64,000 bases of DNA from Polyangium sp. y55x31 (lineage in GTDB: Bacteria > Myxococcota_A > Polyangia > Polyangiales > Polyangiaceae), in assembly GCF_029946505.1 (NCBI RefSeq), contig NZ_JARZHG010000014.1:124001-188000 (forward strand), given 5' to 3'. The notes beneath the pieces were generated by a model that was not told the DNA's origin, ran no database searches, and saw only the letters and a program-made list of their open reading frames with translations. A program made the position numbers and the translations under genes. Shown piece after piece: positions 49,541 through 57,644 of the stretch (position 1 is its first letter; each line of letters starts with the position of its first letter).

Positions 49541-51151
49541 TCACGCCGTCGCCGCCTCCTCCGCCGGCTTCTTCTTACGCTTCTTCTTTTTTGCGGGAGG
49601 CTCGGGTTCGTCCTTTCGAACCTCCTCCGGAGGCGGGACCTCGCCGAGCAGGATTTGCCGCACGATTCGCGTCGCGTCCTCGGCGCGGGATGCGGGGACC
49701 ATGACCTCGATGGGGACGAACGGGTGGACGAAACGCGCCATCGCCCGGTAGAGGACGCCGCGCAAGAGGACCGGGATTCCCTCGCTGCGAAGGACGGCGG
49801 CGACCATGTCCGCGGCGAAGACGCGGTGCTCCGGCCAAACCGAGACGAGCTCGCCTTCGAATTGCATGCGGGCGCGGACCTCGGCGACGAGATCGAGGAC
49901 GTACATGGTCAGGAGCGGCAAGTAATAGGGGGTCGTCCCCGGGCCGACGTCCACGAACAGGGGCAAAACCACGAAAATGCAGAGCGGCAGGACGGTCGCG
50001 CGGATGGCCGCGAGGACCTCGGCGTCGCCTTCGTCGAGCGGGCGGCTCTTGGGCGAGAATTCCCGCACGCGGCGCCACAACACATCGCGCGCCGTCGGCG
50101 TCTGGAAGGCCCACCCGAAGACCAGGACGAGCACCGCCGTGACAACGAGGCGAATCACGAGCGGCGCGCCCTCCCGCGAGAACGTCCAGGCAATGGCATC
50201 GTAGGGGATGATTTGCGCTTTCGAGAACGTGAAAAGCATCCCGGCCACGGTGGCGAGGACGAGCGCCGGCGTGATTCCCGAGGCCGGCAGCCGGAGCGGC
50301 GGCGGCTCCGCGCCGACCGGTCCGGCGCCTCGACGATAAGGCTCCGCGCCGGTCGACCTCGCGTGCACGCCTTCGTATCGCCGCCCTGGCCAGCGCGCGC
50401 ACGCCACCGTCGCCCCCACGAGCACCGCTGGAATGGCGACGATACGCGCAATTTCCGGGGCCGTCAGCGGCTCGCGCTGAAAGACCCCATGAACGAGGCC
50501 GTTGAAGATCACGGCTTGCTCGACGAACTCGGGCCCCAGGAAGAGCAACGCAAACCCATTCCCGAGCCCGCGTCTCGTCACCCATGTCGCGAGGAGCACG
50601 AGCAGGCTCGTCCCCGCGAGCAGGCTGCCGATGATCAGGAATGGCGACGTCTCGCGGTCGAAGTAGAGCCAAGAGCGCGCGACGCCGTAGGCCTGGAGGA
50701 CCGCGAGCGTCATTCCCACGATGATCACGGCGCGCCCGAGTTTTTCGCGCCCCTCGGGGCCTGCGTGCCGGAGCGGGCGTAAGGAGGGGACGAGCCACGC
50801 GACAATCTCGACGAGGAGCGCCGCCGTCAGGATGGGCTGCAGGCCCATCGCAAACACGCTCGTCCTGGCCAGCGGGAGTTCGGAGCTGAGGTCCGTGCGT
50901 ATGCCTGGCAGAGACAAGAGCCACGGACCGGCGACGGCGATGGCCAGCGCGACGATCGTGACCACGACGCGGGACCGGAACCCCGGCGGAAGGGGGCGCG
51001 CCGCGGTCTCCGACGATGGCGCGGCGTCGTACGCCGGCCCGTCCACGAGCTCGGCCCCGCAATCGGCGCAGTCGGGCCGATCCACGTCGTATTCGGCCGG
51101 CGTTCCGGTGCGCTGTCGATGCGAACACGCGACGTTCGGGCAAACCTTCAT
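49541..51151 (-). CDS. SecY-like membrane protein with zinc ribbon and DUF2007-like tail
   Basis: 536 residues. Residues 4-33 form a zinc-ribbon-like motif (CPNVAC ... CADC). About nine or ten hydrophobic helices follow, in the order of SecY: SVFAMGLQPILTAALLVEIV (SecY TM2 type), a GPEGREKLGRAVIIVGMTLA segment, RGLGNGFALLFLGPE, and FSKAQIIP. The C-terminal 90 residues (AVLRSEGIPVLLRGVLY) look like DUF2007, and the tail is Lys/Glu-rich. SecY forms the protein-conducting channel of the cytoplasmic membrane. The usual SecY gene lies in the ribosomal-protein cluster, so this one is likely a paralog. It lacks obvious SecE/SecG neighbours. Export function is inferred; the helices expected for a full SecY are not all certain. 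Confidence 0.75.
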   Translation of the reverse strand: MKVCPNVACSHRQRTGTPAEYDVDRPDCADCGAELVDGPAYDAAPSSETAARPLPPGFRSRVVVTIVALAIAVAGPWLLSLPGIRTDLSSELPLARTSVFAMGLQPILTAALLVEIVAWLVPSLRPLRHAGPEGREKLGRAVIIVGMTLAVLQAYGVARSWLYFDRETSPFLIIGSLLAGTSLLVLLATWVTRRGLGNGFALLFLGPEFVEQAVIFNGLVHGVFQREPLTAPEIARIVAIPAVLVGATVACARWPGRRYEGVHARSTGAEPYRRGAGPVGAEPPPLRLPASGITPALVLATVAGMLFTFSKAQIIPYDAIAWTFSREGAPLVIRLVVTAVLVLVFGWAFQTPTARDVLWRRVREFSPKSRPLDEGDAEVLAAIRATVLPLCIFVVLPLFVDVGPGTTPYYLPLLTMYVLDLVAEVRARMQFEGELVSVWPEHRVFAADMVAAVLRSEGIPVLLRGVLYRAMARFVHPFVPIEVMVPASRAEDATRIVRQILLGEVPPPEEVRKDEPEPPAKKKKRKKKPAEEAATA

Positions 51152-51252
51152 CACGTCCCCCCTCGCCCCGAGGATCGGCGCCCGCGGACCCGGCGTCAAG
51201 CCCTTGTTCCCGGCGTCCTCTGCGCGTAGCCTGGGTCTTGCGAGGGCGAACG

Positions 51253-52359
51253 ATGCAAACACGAATGCTTCACTGGGCGCTCCTGGTTTGTCTCTTCACG
51301 GGCATCCTTTCCGGCTGCGGGGGCGAACCCGATCCCGCGGCGCCGGTCGATCCCAAGACGAACCCGGACGAGGGCCCGACCGCGGGAAACCCGGACGGCG
51401 CCTGCCCCGTGCCGGCGGAGGCCCAGGCGGCGGATACGTCGAATCCGACGCAGGTCGTCGGCAATGGCACGAAGGAGAGCTGTACCTCGGATGCATTCGT
51501 CGACGCCGTGGCGAAGGGCGGCATCATCACGTTCGATTGTGGCCCCGACCCGGTGACCATCACGCTCGATCGCACGGCGAAGATCTTCAACGACACCGGC
51601 CCCGAGATCGTGATCGACGGCGGCGGGAAGGTCACGCTGAGCGGCGCGGGCGCGCGGCGCATTCTCTACATGAATACCTGCGACGAGGCGCAACACTGGA
51701 CCACGCCGATGTGCCAGAACCAGGACCACCCCCGGCTCACGGTGCAAAACCTGACGTTCGTCGACGGCAATGCGAAAGGCGAGGACCCGGACGGCGGCGG
51801 CGCGATCTTCGTGCGGGGAGGCCGCTTCAAGGTGGTGAACAGCCGCTTCTTCAACAACGTCTGCGACGATGTCGGCCCGGACGTCGGGGGCGGCGCGATC
51901 CGCGTCCTCAGCCAATACGAGGGGCTGCCCGTGTACGTGGTGAACAGCACCTTCGGCGGGAGCGAGAAGCTCGGCAATGTCTGCTCGAACGGCGGCGCGC
52001 TGAGCAGCATCGGAGTCTCGTACACGGTCCTGAACAGCCTGATGTCCCACCAGCGAGCGATCGGCAACGGAGCGAATCCGGCAAAGGACGGAACCCCGGG
52101 CGGCGGGAGCGGCGGCGCCATTTACAACGACGGCAATACCTTTACGTTGACCGTCTGCGGGACGAAGATCACGGAGAACCACGCGAACGAAGGGGGCGGC
52201 GCCATCTTCTTCGTCAGCAACGATCGCACGGGCACGCTCGTCATCCAGGATTCGGTGCTCTCGAAGAACCCGAGCCTCGGCTTCGAGACCCCGGGTTACC
52301 CCGGCATCTTCGTGCTCGCGAACGGCGACCCCCAGGTCACGAACTCCACCCTGGAATGA
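51253..52359 (+). CDS. Right-handed parallel beta-helix lipoprotein
   Basis: 368 residues. Lipoprotein signal with lipobox LSGC. From about residue 70 the sequence shows repeated short strands with Asn ladders typical of pectate-lyase-like parallel beta-helices: PEIVIDGGGKVTLSG, LTVQNLTFVDGNA, GGAIFVRGGRFKVVNSRFFN and GGGAIFF. Such proteins bind or cleave polysaccharides; no clear catalytic residues were identified. A coding-free gap of 8 nt separates it from deoD. Confidence 0.82.
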   Translation: MQTRMLHWALLVCLFTGILSGCGGEPDPAAPVDPKTNPDEGPTAGNPDGACPVPAEAQAADTSNPTQVVGNGTKESCTSDAFVDAVAKGGIITFDCGPDPVTITLDRTAKIFNDTGPEIVIDGGGKVTLSGAGARRILYMNTCDEAQHWTTPMCQNQDHPRLTVQNLTFVDGNAKGEDPDGGGAIFVRGGRFKVVNSRFFNNVCDDVGPDVGGGAIRVLSQYEGLPVYVVNSTFGGSEKLGNVCSNGGALSSIGVSYTVLNSLMSHQRAIGNGANPAKDGTPGGGSGGAIYNDGNTFTLTVCGTKITENHANEGGGAIFFVSNDRTGTLVIQDSVLSKNPSLGFETPGYPGIFVLANGDPQVTNSTLE

Positions 52360-52366
52360 CAGAGCC

Positions 52367-53104
52367 ATGGCCACCATTCACATCTCCGCAGAGCCCGGCG
52401 ATTTCGCCGACGTGGTCCTGATGCCGGGCGATCCCCTCCGCGCCCGCTACATCGCCGAGCGATACCTCGAGCAGCCGCGCGAGGTGACGGCCGTGCGCAA
52501 CATGCTCGGGTTCACCGGGCACTACCAGGGGAAACGGATCTCCGTCATGGGGCACGGGATGGGCATCCCGTCGATATCGATTTACGCGACCGAGCTCATC
52601 CGCCATTACGGCGTGCGTGTCCTCATCCGGGTCGGGAGCTGCGGCGGGCTCCGGCCGGAGGTCGAGCTGAAGGACGTGATCGTGGCCCTCGCTGCGGGCA
52701 CGGATTCACGTGTCAATCGTCTTCGCTTCCTCGACAACGATTTCCCGGCGGTCGCGGATTTCAACCTGGCGCGGCGAGCGATGGAGATCGCGGAGCGCCG
52801 CGGCCAGCCGGTCCGGGCGGGCTCCGTGTTCAGCGCGGACCTGTTTTACATGCCGGATGTCGAGCGGCTCCACGCGACGCTCGTGCGCATGGGGATGCTC
52901 GCGATCGAAATGGAGGTGGCGGGCCTGTACGGCGTGGCCGCCGAGCAGGGCGCGCGGGCGCTCGCGCTCCTCGCGGTCGCCGATAACCTGCCGCTGGGTC
53001 GCGAGCTTTCCTCGGCGGAGCGGGAGACCAGCTTCGACGCGATGATCGGGCTCGCGCTGGAGCTCGCGGCCGAGGAGGCTGCGGCCGTCGCGCCGCAGCC
53101 ATAG
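52367..53104 (+). CDS. deoD: Purine nucleoside phosphorylase, DeoD type
   Basis: 245 residues, close to the E. coli DeoD length (239). Matching signatures run throughout: GDFADVVLMPGDPLRARYIA, MLGFTGHYQGKRISVMGHG, GSCGG, FSADLFYMPD, EMEVAGLYGVAA and AERETSFDAMI. The enzyme splits purine nucleosides with phosphate, forming the base and ribose-1-phosphate. The catalytic Asp is in AVADN, where E. coli has SDHI, so the residue after Asp is Asn instead of His. ATG at 52367 follows the beta-helix gene by 7 nt. Confidence 0.96.
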   Translation: MATIHISAEPGDFADVVLMPGDPLRARYIAERYLEQPREVTAVRNMLGFTGHYQGKRISVMGHGMGIPSISIYATELIRHYGVRVLIRVGSCGGLRPEVELKDVIVALAAGTDSRVNRLRFLDNDFPAVADFNLARRAMEIAERRGQPVRAGSVFSADLFYMPDVERLHATLVRMGMLAIEMEVAGLYGVAAEQGARALALLAVADNLPLGRELSSAERETSFDAMIGLALELAAEEAAAVAPQP

Positions 53105-53113
53105 TTCATTTCG

Positions 53114-53932
53114 TCAGCGCCCCGGCCGACCTGGCCCTTTTCGGAGATCGTCGGGACTGATGACCATGGATTGGGCCAGCTTGTCGTCGTCGGGCGGCGA
53201 TCCCTGGAAAGGCAAGGGTTTGCGAGGGACGAACGAGCTCACATCGGCCGTATCGCCGAGCCCGGGCGTGCGCGCCGGGGGAGGCGGCGCGGGCGGGGCC
53301 GGGGGCACGTTGGGGGTCGAAGCGTCCGGCGGCATCTGAAAGGGCATCGTCGGCGGTTTGACTGGAGGTCGAAATGCCGGGCGCGTCGCGCCGAGGTCCT
53401 CGTGGGAAGGCGCGGGGACGCGCGCGGGAATGGGGGGCGCTGTCGGCGCAGGCGCGGGCGCGGGCGCAGGCGCAGGCACGGGTGCAGCGGCGGGGGGCTT
53501 CGCGTATTGCTGCCACACGGATCCGGCGCTCTGCGGCGCACGCGAGGGCGGCTGGTCGAGCATGAACGAAGGCCGTTCGGGGGCTCGTTCCTCGGGATCG
53601 GGCGCGTCCGGGTCGATGGGCTCGCCGAGCGATTCCAGCCGCGGCGGCCATTCGCGGAGCTTGCGCGACGTGCCGCCAAACGCGCGGGCGAAGCGGAGCA
53701 CGATCTCGGGTTTTTCCTCGGCGGCGGCCTCGGCGAGCGCCTCACCCCACGCCGCCGCAGCGCGGGCCCAGCGCGCGGGGCGAATGCCGCAGCGGAGGAG
53801 CACCTCCTCGACGAAGTGCGGCGGGAAAAACTTGCGGTAGGCCATGACCTCCGCGAACCGTTCGAGCGTGAGGCCCTCGCGGCGTTCCTCGGGGGGTGGA
53901 TTGAGGGAGGATGAACCGGGCTTTTTGGTCAT
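53114..53932 (-). CDS. Hypothetical Pro-rich protein in T6SS cargo cluster
   Basis: 272 residues. The N-terminal region (about 15-90: LTLERFAEVMAYRKFF, VEEVLLRCGIRPARWARAAA, IVLRFARAFGG) is helical and resembles small domains seen near VgrG genes in myxobacteria, from memory of the pattern. The remaining 180 residues are a Pro/Ala-rich disordered tail with MVISPDDLRKGPG at the end. It follows the Sel1 lipoprotein gene by 16 nt on the same strand, suggesting a shared transcript. Possible adaptor for loading cargo; function unknown. Confidence 0.65.
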   Translation of the reverse strand: MTKKPGSSSLNPPPEERREGLTLERFAEVMAYRKFFPPHFVEEVLLRCGIRPARWARAAAAWGEALAEAAAEEKPEIVLRFARAFGGTSRKLREWPPRLESLGEPIDPDAPDPEERAPERPSFMLDQPPSRAPQSAGSVWQQYAKPPAAAPVPAPAPAPAPAPTAPPIPARVPAPSHEDLGATRPAFRPPVKPPTMPFQMPPDASTPNVPPAPPAPPPPARTPGLGDTADVSSFVPRKPLPFQGSPPDDDKLAQSMVISPDDLRKGPGRPGR

Positions 53933-53948
53933 GGTGCGCTCCGGCGGG

Positions 53949-55493
53949 TCATTTCTTGGGTTGCTGTGTCGGATCGACCCAGGTGGGGCTTTGCCCCTTT
54001 GCAGGATCCTTCAGCCACTGACAAGCGGCGGCTTCCCCCAGATCACACGCCTGCTGCGCGAGCGCCCGAGCGCGCGTTCGGTTCTTCGGAAAACCCACGC
54101 CGAGGTCGTGCATCCAGGCAAGCTGATAACACTCGTATCCGGACTCGACCTGCTCGCACCCGAAGGTCAGGGCTCGGATCGCCTCGGCCTCGGCTTCCTT
54201 GCGGGGAATGCCATGTTCGTCCTTGCCGAGGAGCAAAAGCGCGAGCTGACCACACCCCTCCTTGCCGCGATGGCTGCACGCGCGCCTCCGCAGATCGACC
54301 GAGCTTTTCAAGTCCTTGGGCACGCCGTCGCCCGCTCGTTGCTTGGTGGCGAGCCAAATGCAGCTCGCCATGAAGCCGAGGTCACACGATTGCGAGAGTA
54401 GCGCGGTGATCTTCGATTCGTCCTTGGGAAGCCCCTTGCCCGCCGCGTGCAGATAGGCGAGGCGATAGCAACCGGCGCCCTCGCCGTCCTCGCAGGCACG
54501 ACGATACAGATCGCCGGCACCCAGGACGTCCTTCGTGACGATTTTCCCCTCTTCCATCTTGATCCCGAGAAGCACGCAGGTGCCTGGATGACCCCGATCG
54601 CAGGCATCTCGCAGGACCTCGATCTCCTTTTGCGGATCCTTCTTCGTGCCAAACCCATCGGCGTGGTATTCGGCCAGCTTGTCGCAGGAGTCGAGCTTGT
54701 CGGCGCACAGAGTCTGCAGAAGCTCGAACGCCTTTCGATGGAGCATACCCGAGCGCTCCTCGTCCGGCTTCTCGCCGTCCCATCCGAGCTCGTACATGGT
54801 GCCCGCGACGGCGCAGCCGCGATAATCCCCCATCTCACAGGCGCGTTCGAGGTATTGCTTGGCGAGCTTGTGGTCCTTTTTGACGGGTTTTCCCTTGCGG
54901 TACACACCGCCGAGAATCGTACATGAATTCGGATGCCCGGCCTCGCAACCTTTCTGGGCGAGCGCCATGGCGGCCTTGATGTCGGACTCCTTTTCGGCGA
55001 GAACGCCCATGTCGCCGCTCACGAGCAGGAGGGCGGCGAGATGGCCGCACGCGGGCATGTACCCGGCGTCGCAGGATTTCCGGTACATCGCAGCGGATTC
55101 GGTGTCCTCCACGAGGAGGGAGCCAAGCTCGTCGCAGGATTCGGCGTCATTGGCGTCGCAGCCTTTGCGAAATGCGTCGAGGATGCGGCCCTCGTTCCGC
55201 CGGCCCGCCTTGCCACGCTGCATGAGCAATCCGTAATTCCGGCAGCTCACGATGTGGTTCACGGCGCACGCGGCCCTGCACGCATCCGCCCCATCGGCGA
55301 GCGTGCACGGGGGCGGAGGGGTCGTCGAGTTGGGGTGGACGACGGGAGGAGATGCCGTCGTCGTCGCGGCGGTTGTTGCGGCCCTCGGCGCAGGCACGGG
55401 GGAGCGCTGTGGCTCGGGAGCGAGGGGAACACACGAAAAGGCGAGGAGCGATAGGGGCAAGAGAATCGAGCGCCCGGGCATGGAATGCCTCAT
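53949..55493 (-). CDS. Cys-rich Sel1-repeat lipoprotein, candidate immunity protein
   Basis: 514 residues, ATG at 55493 overlapping the effector gene stop (ATGA); MPG at 55481 is a second possible start. Lipoprotein signal with lipobox AFSC. The rest is a series of helical Sel1-like repeats of about 36-40 residues with paired Cys (for example ACEMGDYRGCAVAGTMYELG, ACDRGHPGTCVLLG, ACEDGEGAGCYRLAYL). Such repeats bind proteins. Sel1-type proteins are sometimes coded beside secreted toxins and protect the producer; the overlap with the effector gene makes that a reasonable guess here. Periplasmic location fits protection from a wall- or envelope-targeting enzyme. Confidence 0.88.
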   Translation of the reverse strand: MRHSMPGRSILLPLSLLAFSCVPLAPEPQRSPVPAPRAATTAATTTASPPVVHPNSTTPPPPCTLADGADACRAACAVNHIVSCRNYGLLMQRGKAGRRNEGRILDAFRKGCDANDAESCDELGSLLVEDTESAAMYRKSCDAGYMPACGHLAALLLVSGDMGVLAEKESDIKAAMALAQKGCEAGHPNSCTILGGVYRKGKPVKKDHKLAKQYLERACEMGDYRGCAVAGTMYELGWDGEKPDEERSGMLHRKAFELLQTLCADKLDSCDKLAEYHADGFGTKKDPQKEIEVLRDACDRGHPGTCVLLGIKMEEGKIVTKDVLGAGDLYRRACEDGEGAGCYRLAYLHAAGKGLPKDESKITALLSQSCDLGFMASCIWLATKQRAGDGVPKDLKSSVDLRRRACSHRGKEGCGQLALLLLGKDEHGIPRKEAEAEAIRALTFGCEQVESGYECYQLAWMHDLGVGFPKNRTRARALAQQACDLGEAAACQWLKDPAKGQSPTWVDPTQQPKK

Positions 55494-57637
55494 GCGAAAG
55501 CGACCTCCGGCGTCGACTGATCGTGGTCGTGCACCATGGCGGAATCGACCAGAAGCTCCGAAGGCGGCGGCGGCTCGTCCGCGGGCTTGCCGTCGCGGAA
55601 GAGGTCGGGGATTTCGACCTCATGGTCGTTCGTGTACGGATCGCAGAACCGGTCGTGCACGTGCTCGCCGTCGTAGGGCATACGCAGCGCGGGATCCTGC
55701 TTTGGCTTCGGCGCTACGCGTGCCCGGATCGCGTCCGGAATCGCATTGCCCTGGAAGCTCTCCGTCGTCGACCCGAAATTCAGATCCGAGCGCTTGCGAT
55801 GCCAGTAGAGACAGGTGCCGTTCGACGCGTTCGTCAGGACGATCGTGTCGCGATAATCGGTGACGTACGCGAGCCCAGGCGTGGGCTCGACGAGCGGGTC
55901 GGCCTTCTTGTCGCGCTTGGGGTTCGCCTTCTTGATCTCGTACTTCTTTTTCTTGGCCTCGAACACGACGGGCTCCATCTCCGCGAGCCGACGGTGGCGC
56001 GCGCCGTGCTCCCACATCATCCGCGCGAGCTCGCCCTGCGGCGTGTAGATGATGAACCAGCCCTGGAGCTTGGTGAAGCCGGGCATGTTCCGGAGCGCCC
56101 ACACGCAGCGTGAGATGTGGAAGTTGTCGTCCTCGGTCTCGCCATACATCCGGAACATCTTGCTCACGTACAGGATATGGTCGTCCGTCATCTTCGCTGG
56201 CGGAACGCGCTCGGTGATGACGAGCCGCAGGAGGCCGATCGGACGCGCGCGGCGGATGAACTCCGCCATTTCGAGCAGGTCTCCCGGCGGCTCGGGCGGC
56301 ACGCCGAGGCCGCAGAACGTGTTGCCCTGATAGACCTGCGAAACGAAGTTCCCGTCGTAAATGCCCTCCTTGCCCGTGGGATCCATGAGCGTATGGGCCA
56401 CGTGCTCGTCGAGCGGATGTCCGTTCGTCGTGTCGAGGAGCTGGACCTTCTTCTTGTCCTTGCTGATACGAAGAACGACGTTGATGTGCGAGCCTTTGCG
56501 TTGCCCCGAGACCGGGACGTCGACCTGGATCGTCAGGTTTTCGGGGGGCAATTCGTTGTACTTGGCGTCGCTCGTCGTGATCGTGATGACGGATGAGTAT
56601 CCCTTCTCGGGATCATCGACCATTGCCTGCTGATCTTTGAGCTTGCTCTGTTGCTCCGGCAAATCGTTCAGCGCCTGCTCGCGATGCTCCTTCTTGAGCT
56701 GCGGAACGCCGTTCTTGTCGACCTCGGTCCAATGCGGCGGCACCCACGCCGTCGTGTATTTCGCATCCCCGAACGGATTGTAACAATACGCCGAGCCCGG
56801 CCGCAGCGGCACCGGCATCGCCTCCGTGCTGTTTGCCGGCGCTCCCTTCTTCGGCGGCACCGGCTCGATCCCCGTCGCCACCGGCACCCGCAAATGCGCC
56901 ACGTTCGTCGGGTACCACCTCCCGCCCTTTTTCTCGTCGAAGAGGGGTTTGCCCTTGTTCTGACTCGCGGCCAGGTTCGCCCCGTCGAGGTGCTGCTCCA
57001 GCGTGAATCCGCGTGTCAGCACGCCGTACGTCGTGAGGTGTTGGCAGGCGCAAGCAAGGGACACGGCCGGATCCGTATTCGGATTCATCGCGCTTTCAAG
57101 CGTCTCCCCCTTCTTCGTCAGCGCGCTTTTGTACGCCTGGATCTCGAGATGCGTCGCCGGGAACGTCGCGTCCTTGCGGGCCTTGCACGCCTCTTCGTAA
57201 TCGACGCTGCGCCGCTGGATCCGCGAAAAGATGTACGAATCCCATTTCGAGTTCTGAAAATACGCCTGCCCCGGGCCCCCGTACCGCATTCCGAAGACGA
57301 TCTCCGAGAGAGCGCGCGCCCACGCCTCCTCGCCCTCGCTCGCGTCCCAATCCTCGTTTTTTCCGGCCGGCCCCGCCCACGCCTCGTCGAGGCTCCGGTG
57401 CAGCCGCTCCTCGATCCAGGCGAGGATCGCCCCGAGCGTCTCGGGCTTCGTCTTGTCGAGCTCGCTCTCCAGGTACGGACCCGCGCCGATCGCACCCTCC
57501 GGGATGTCCGTCTCCGTGTGATTGAGGCATACGACGAGGCGCGGCGGAGCGCCCGGGTGCGCCGCGGGGTTCGAGACCTTGCCGATGGCCTCGGCAACCG
57601 CCTGGATGAATTGCTTGTCTTCCTCGGGGATCGCCAT
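55490..57637 (-). CDS. Putative type VI secretion effector, unknown family
   Basis: 715 residues, no signal peptide or membrane segment, and no family recognised. It follows vgrG by 7 nt. The residues could form a papain-type catalytic set: Cys196/Cys198 in SLACACQHLTTYG, His384 in GSHINVVLRI and Asp402 in QLLDTTNG, with the order Cys, His, Asp of NlpC/P60-like amidases or peptidases. If so it would cut peptide or amide bonds, perhaps in the cell wall. A Lys-rich stretch near 570 and a late HVHDRF motif are also present. A product of this size after VgrG is a common place for secreted cargo. The triad is a guess from spacing only. Confidence 0.7.
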   Translation of the reverse strand: MAIPEEDKQFIQAVAEAIGKVSNPAAHPGAPPRLVVCLNHTETDIPEGAIGAGPYLESELDKTKPETLGAILAWIEERLHRSLDEAWAGPAGKNEDWDASEGEEAWARALSEIVFGMRYGGPGQAYFQNSKWDSYIFSRIQRRSVDYEEACKARKDATFPATHLEIQAYKSALTKKGETLESAMNPNTDPAVSLACACQHLTTYGVLTRGFTLEQHLDGANLAASQNKGKPLFDEKKGGRWYPTNVAHLRVPVATGIEPVPPKKGAPANSTEAMPVPLRPGSAYCYNPFGDAKYTTAWVPPHWTEVDKNGVPQLKKEHREQALNDLPEQQSKLKDQQAMVDDPEKGYSSVITITTSDAKYNELPPENLTIQVDVPVSGQRKGSHINVVLRISKDKKKVQLLDTTNGHPLDEHVAHTLMDPTGKEGIYDGNFVSQVYQGNTFCGLGVPPEPPGDLLEMAEFIRRARPIGLLRLVITERVPPAKMTDDHILYVSKMFRMYGETEDDNFHISRCVWALRNMPGFTKLQGWFIIYTPQGELARMMWEHGARHRRLAEMEPVVFEAKKKKYEIKKANPKRDKKADPLVEPTPGLAYVTDYRDTIVLTNASNGTCLYWHRKRSDLNFGSTTESFQGNAIPDAIRARVAPKPKQDPALRMPYDGEHVHDRFCDPYTNDHEVEIPDLFRDGKPADEPPPPSELLVDSAMVHDHDQSTPEVAFA

Positions 57638-57644
57638 GACAACC

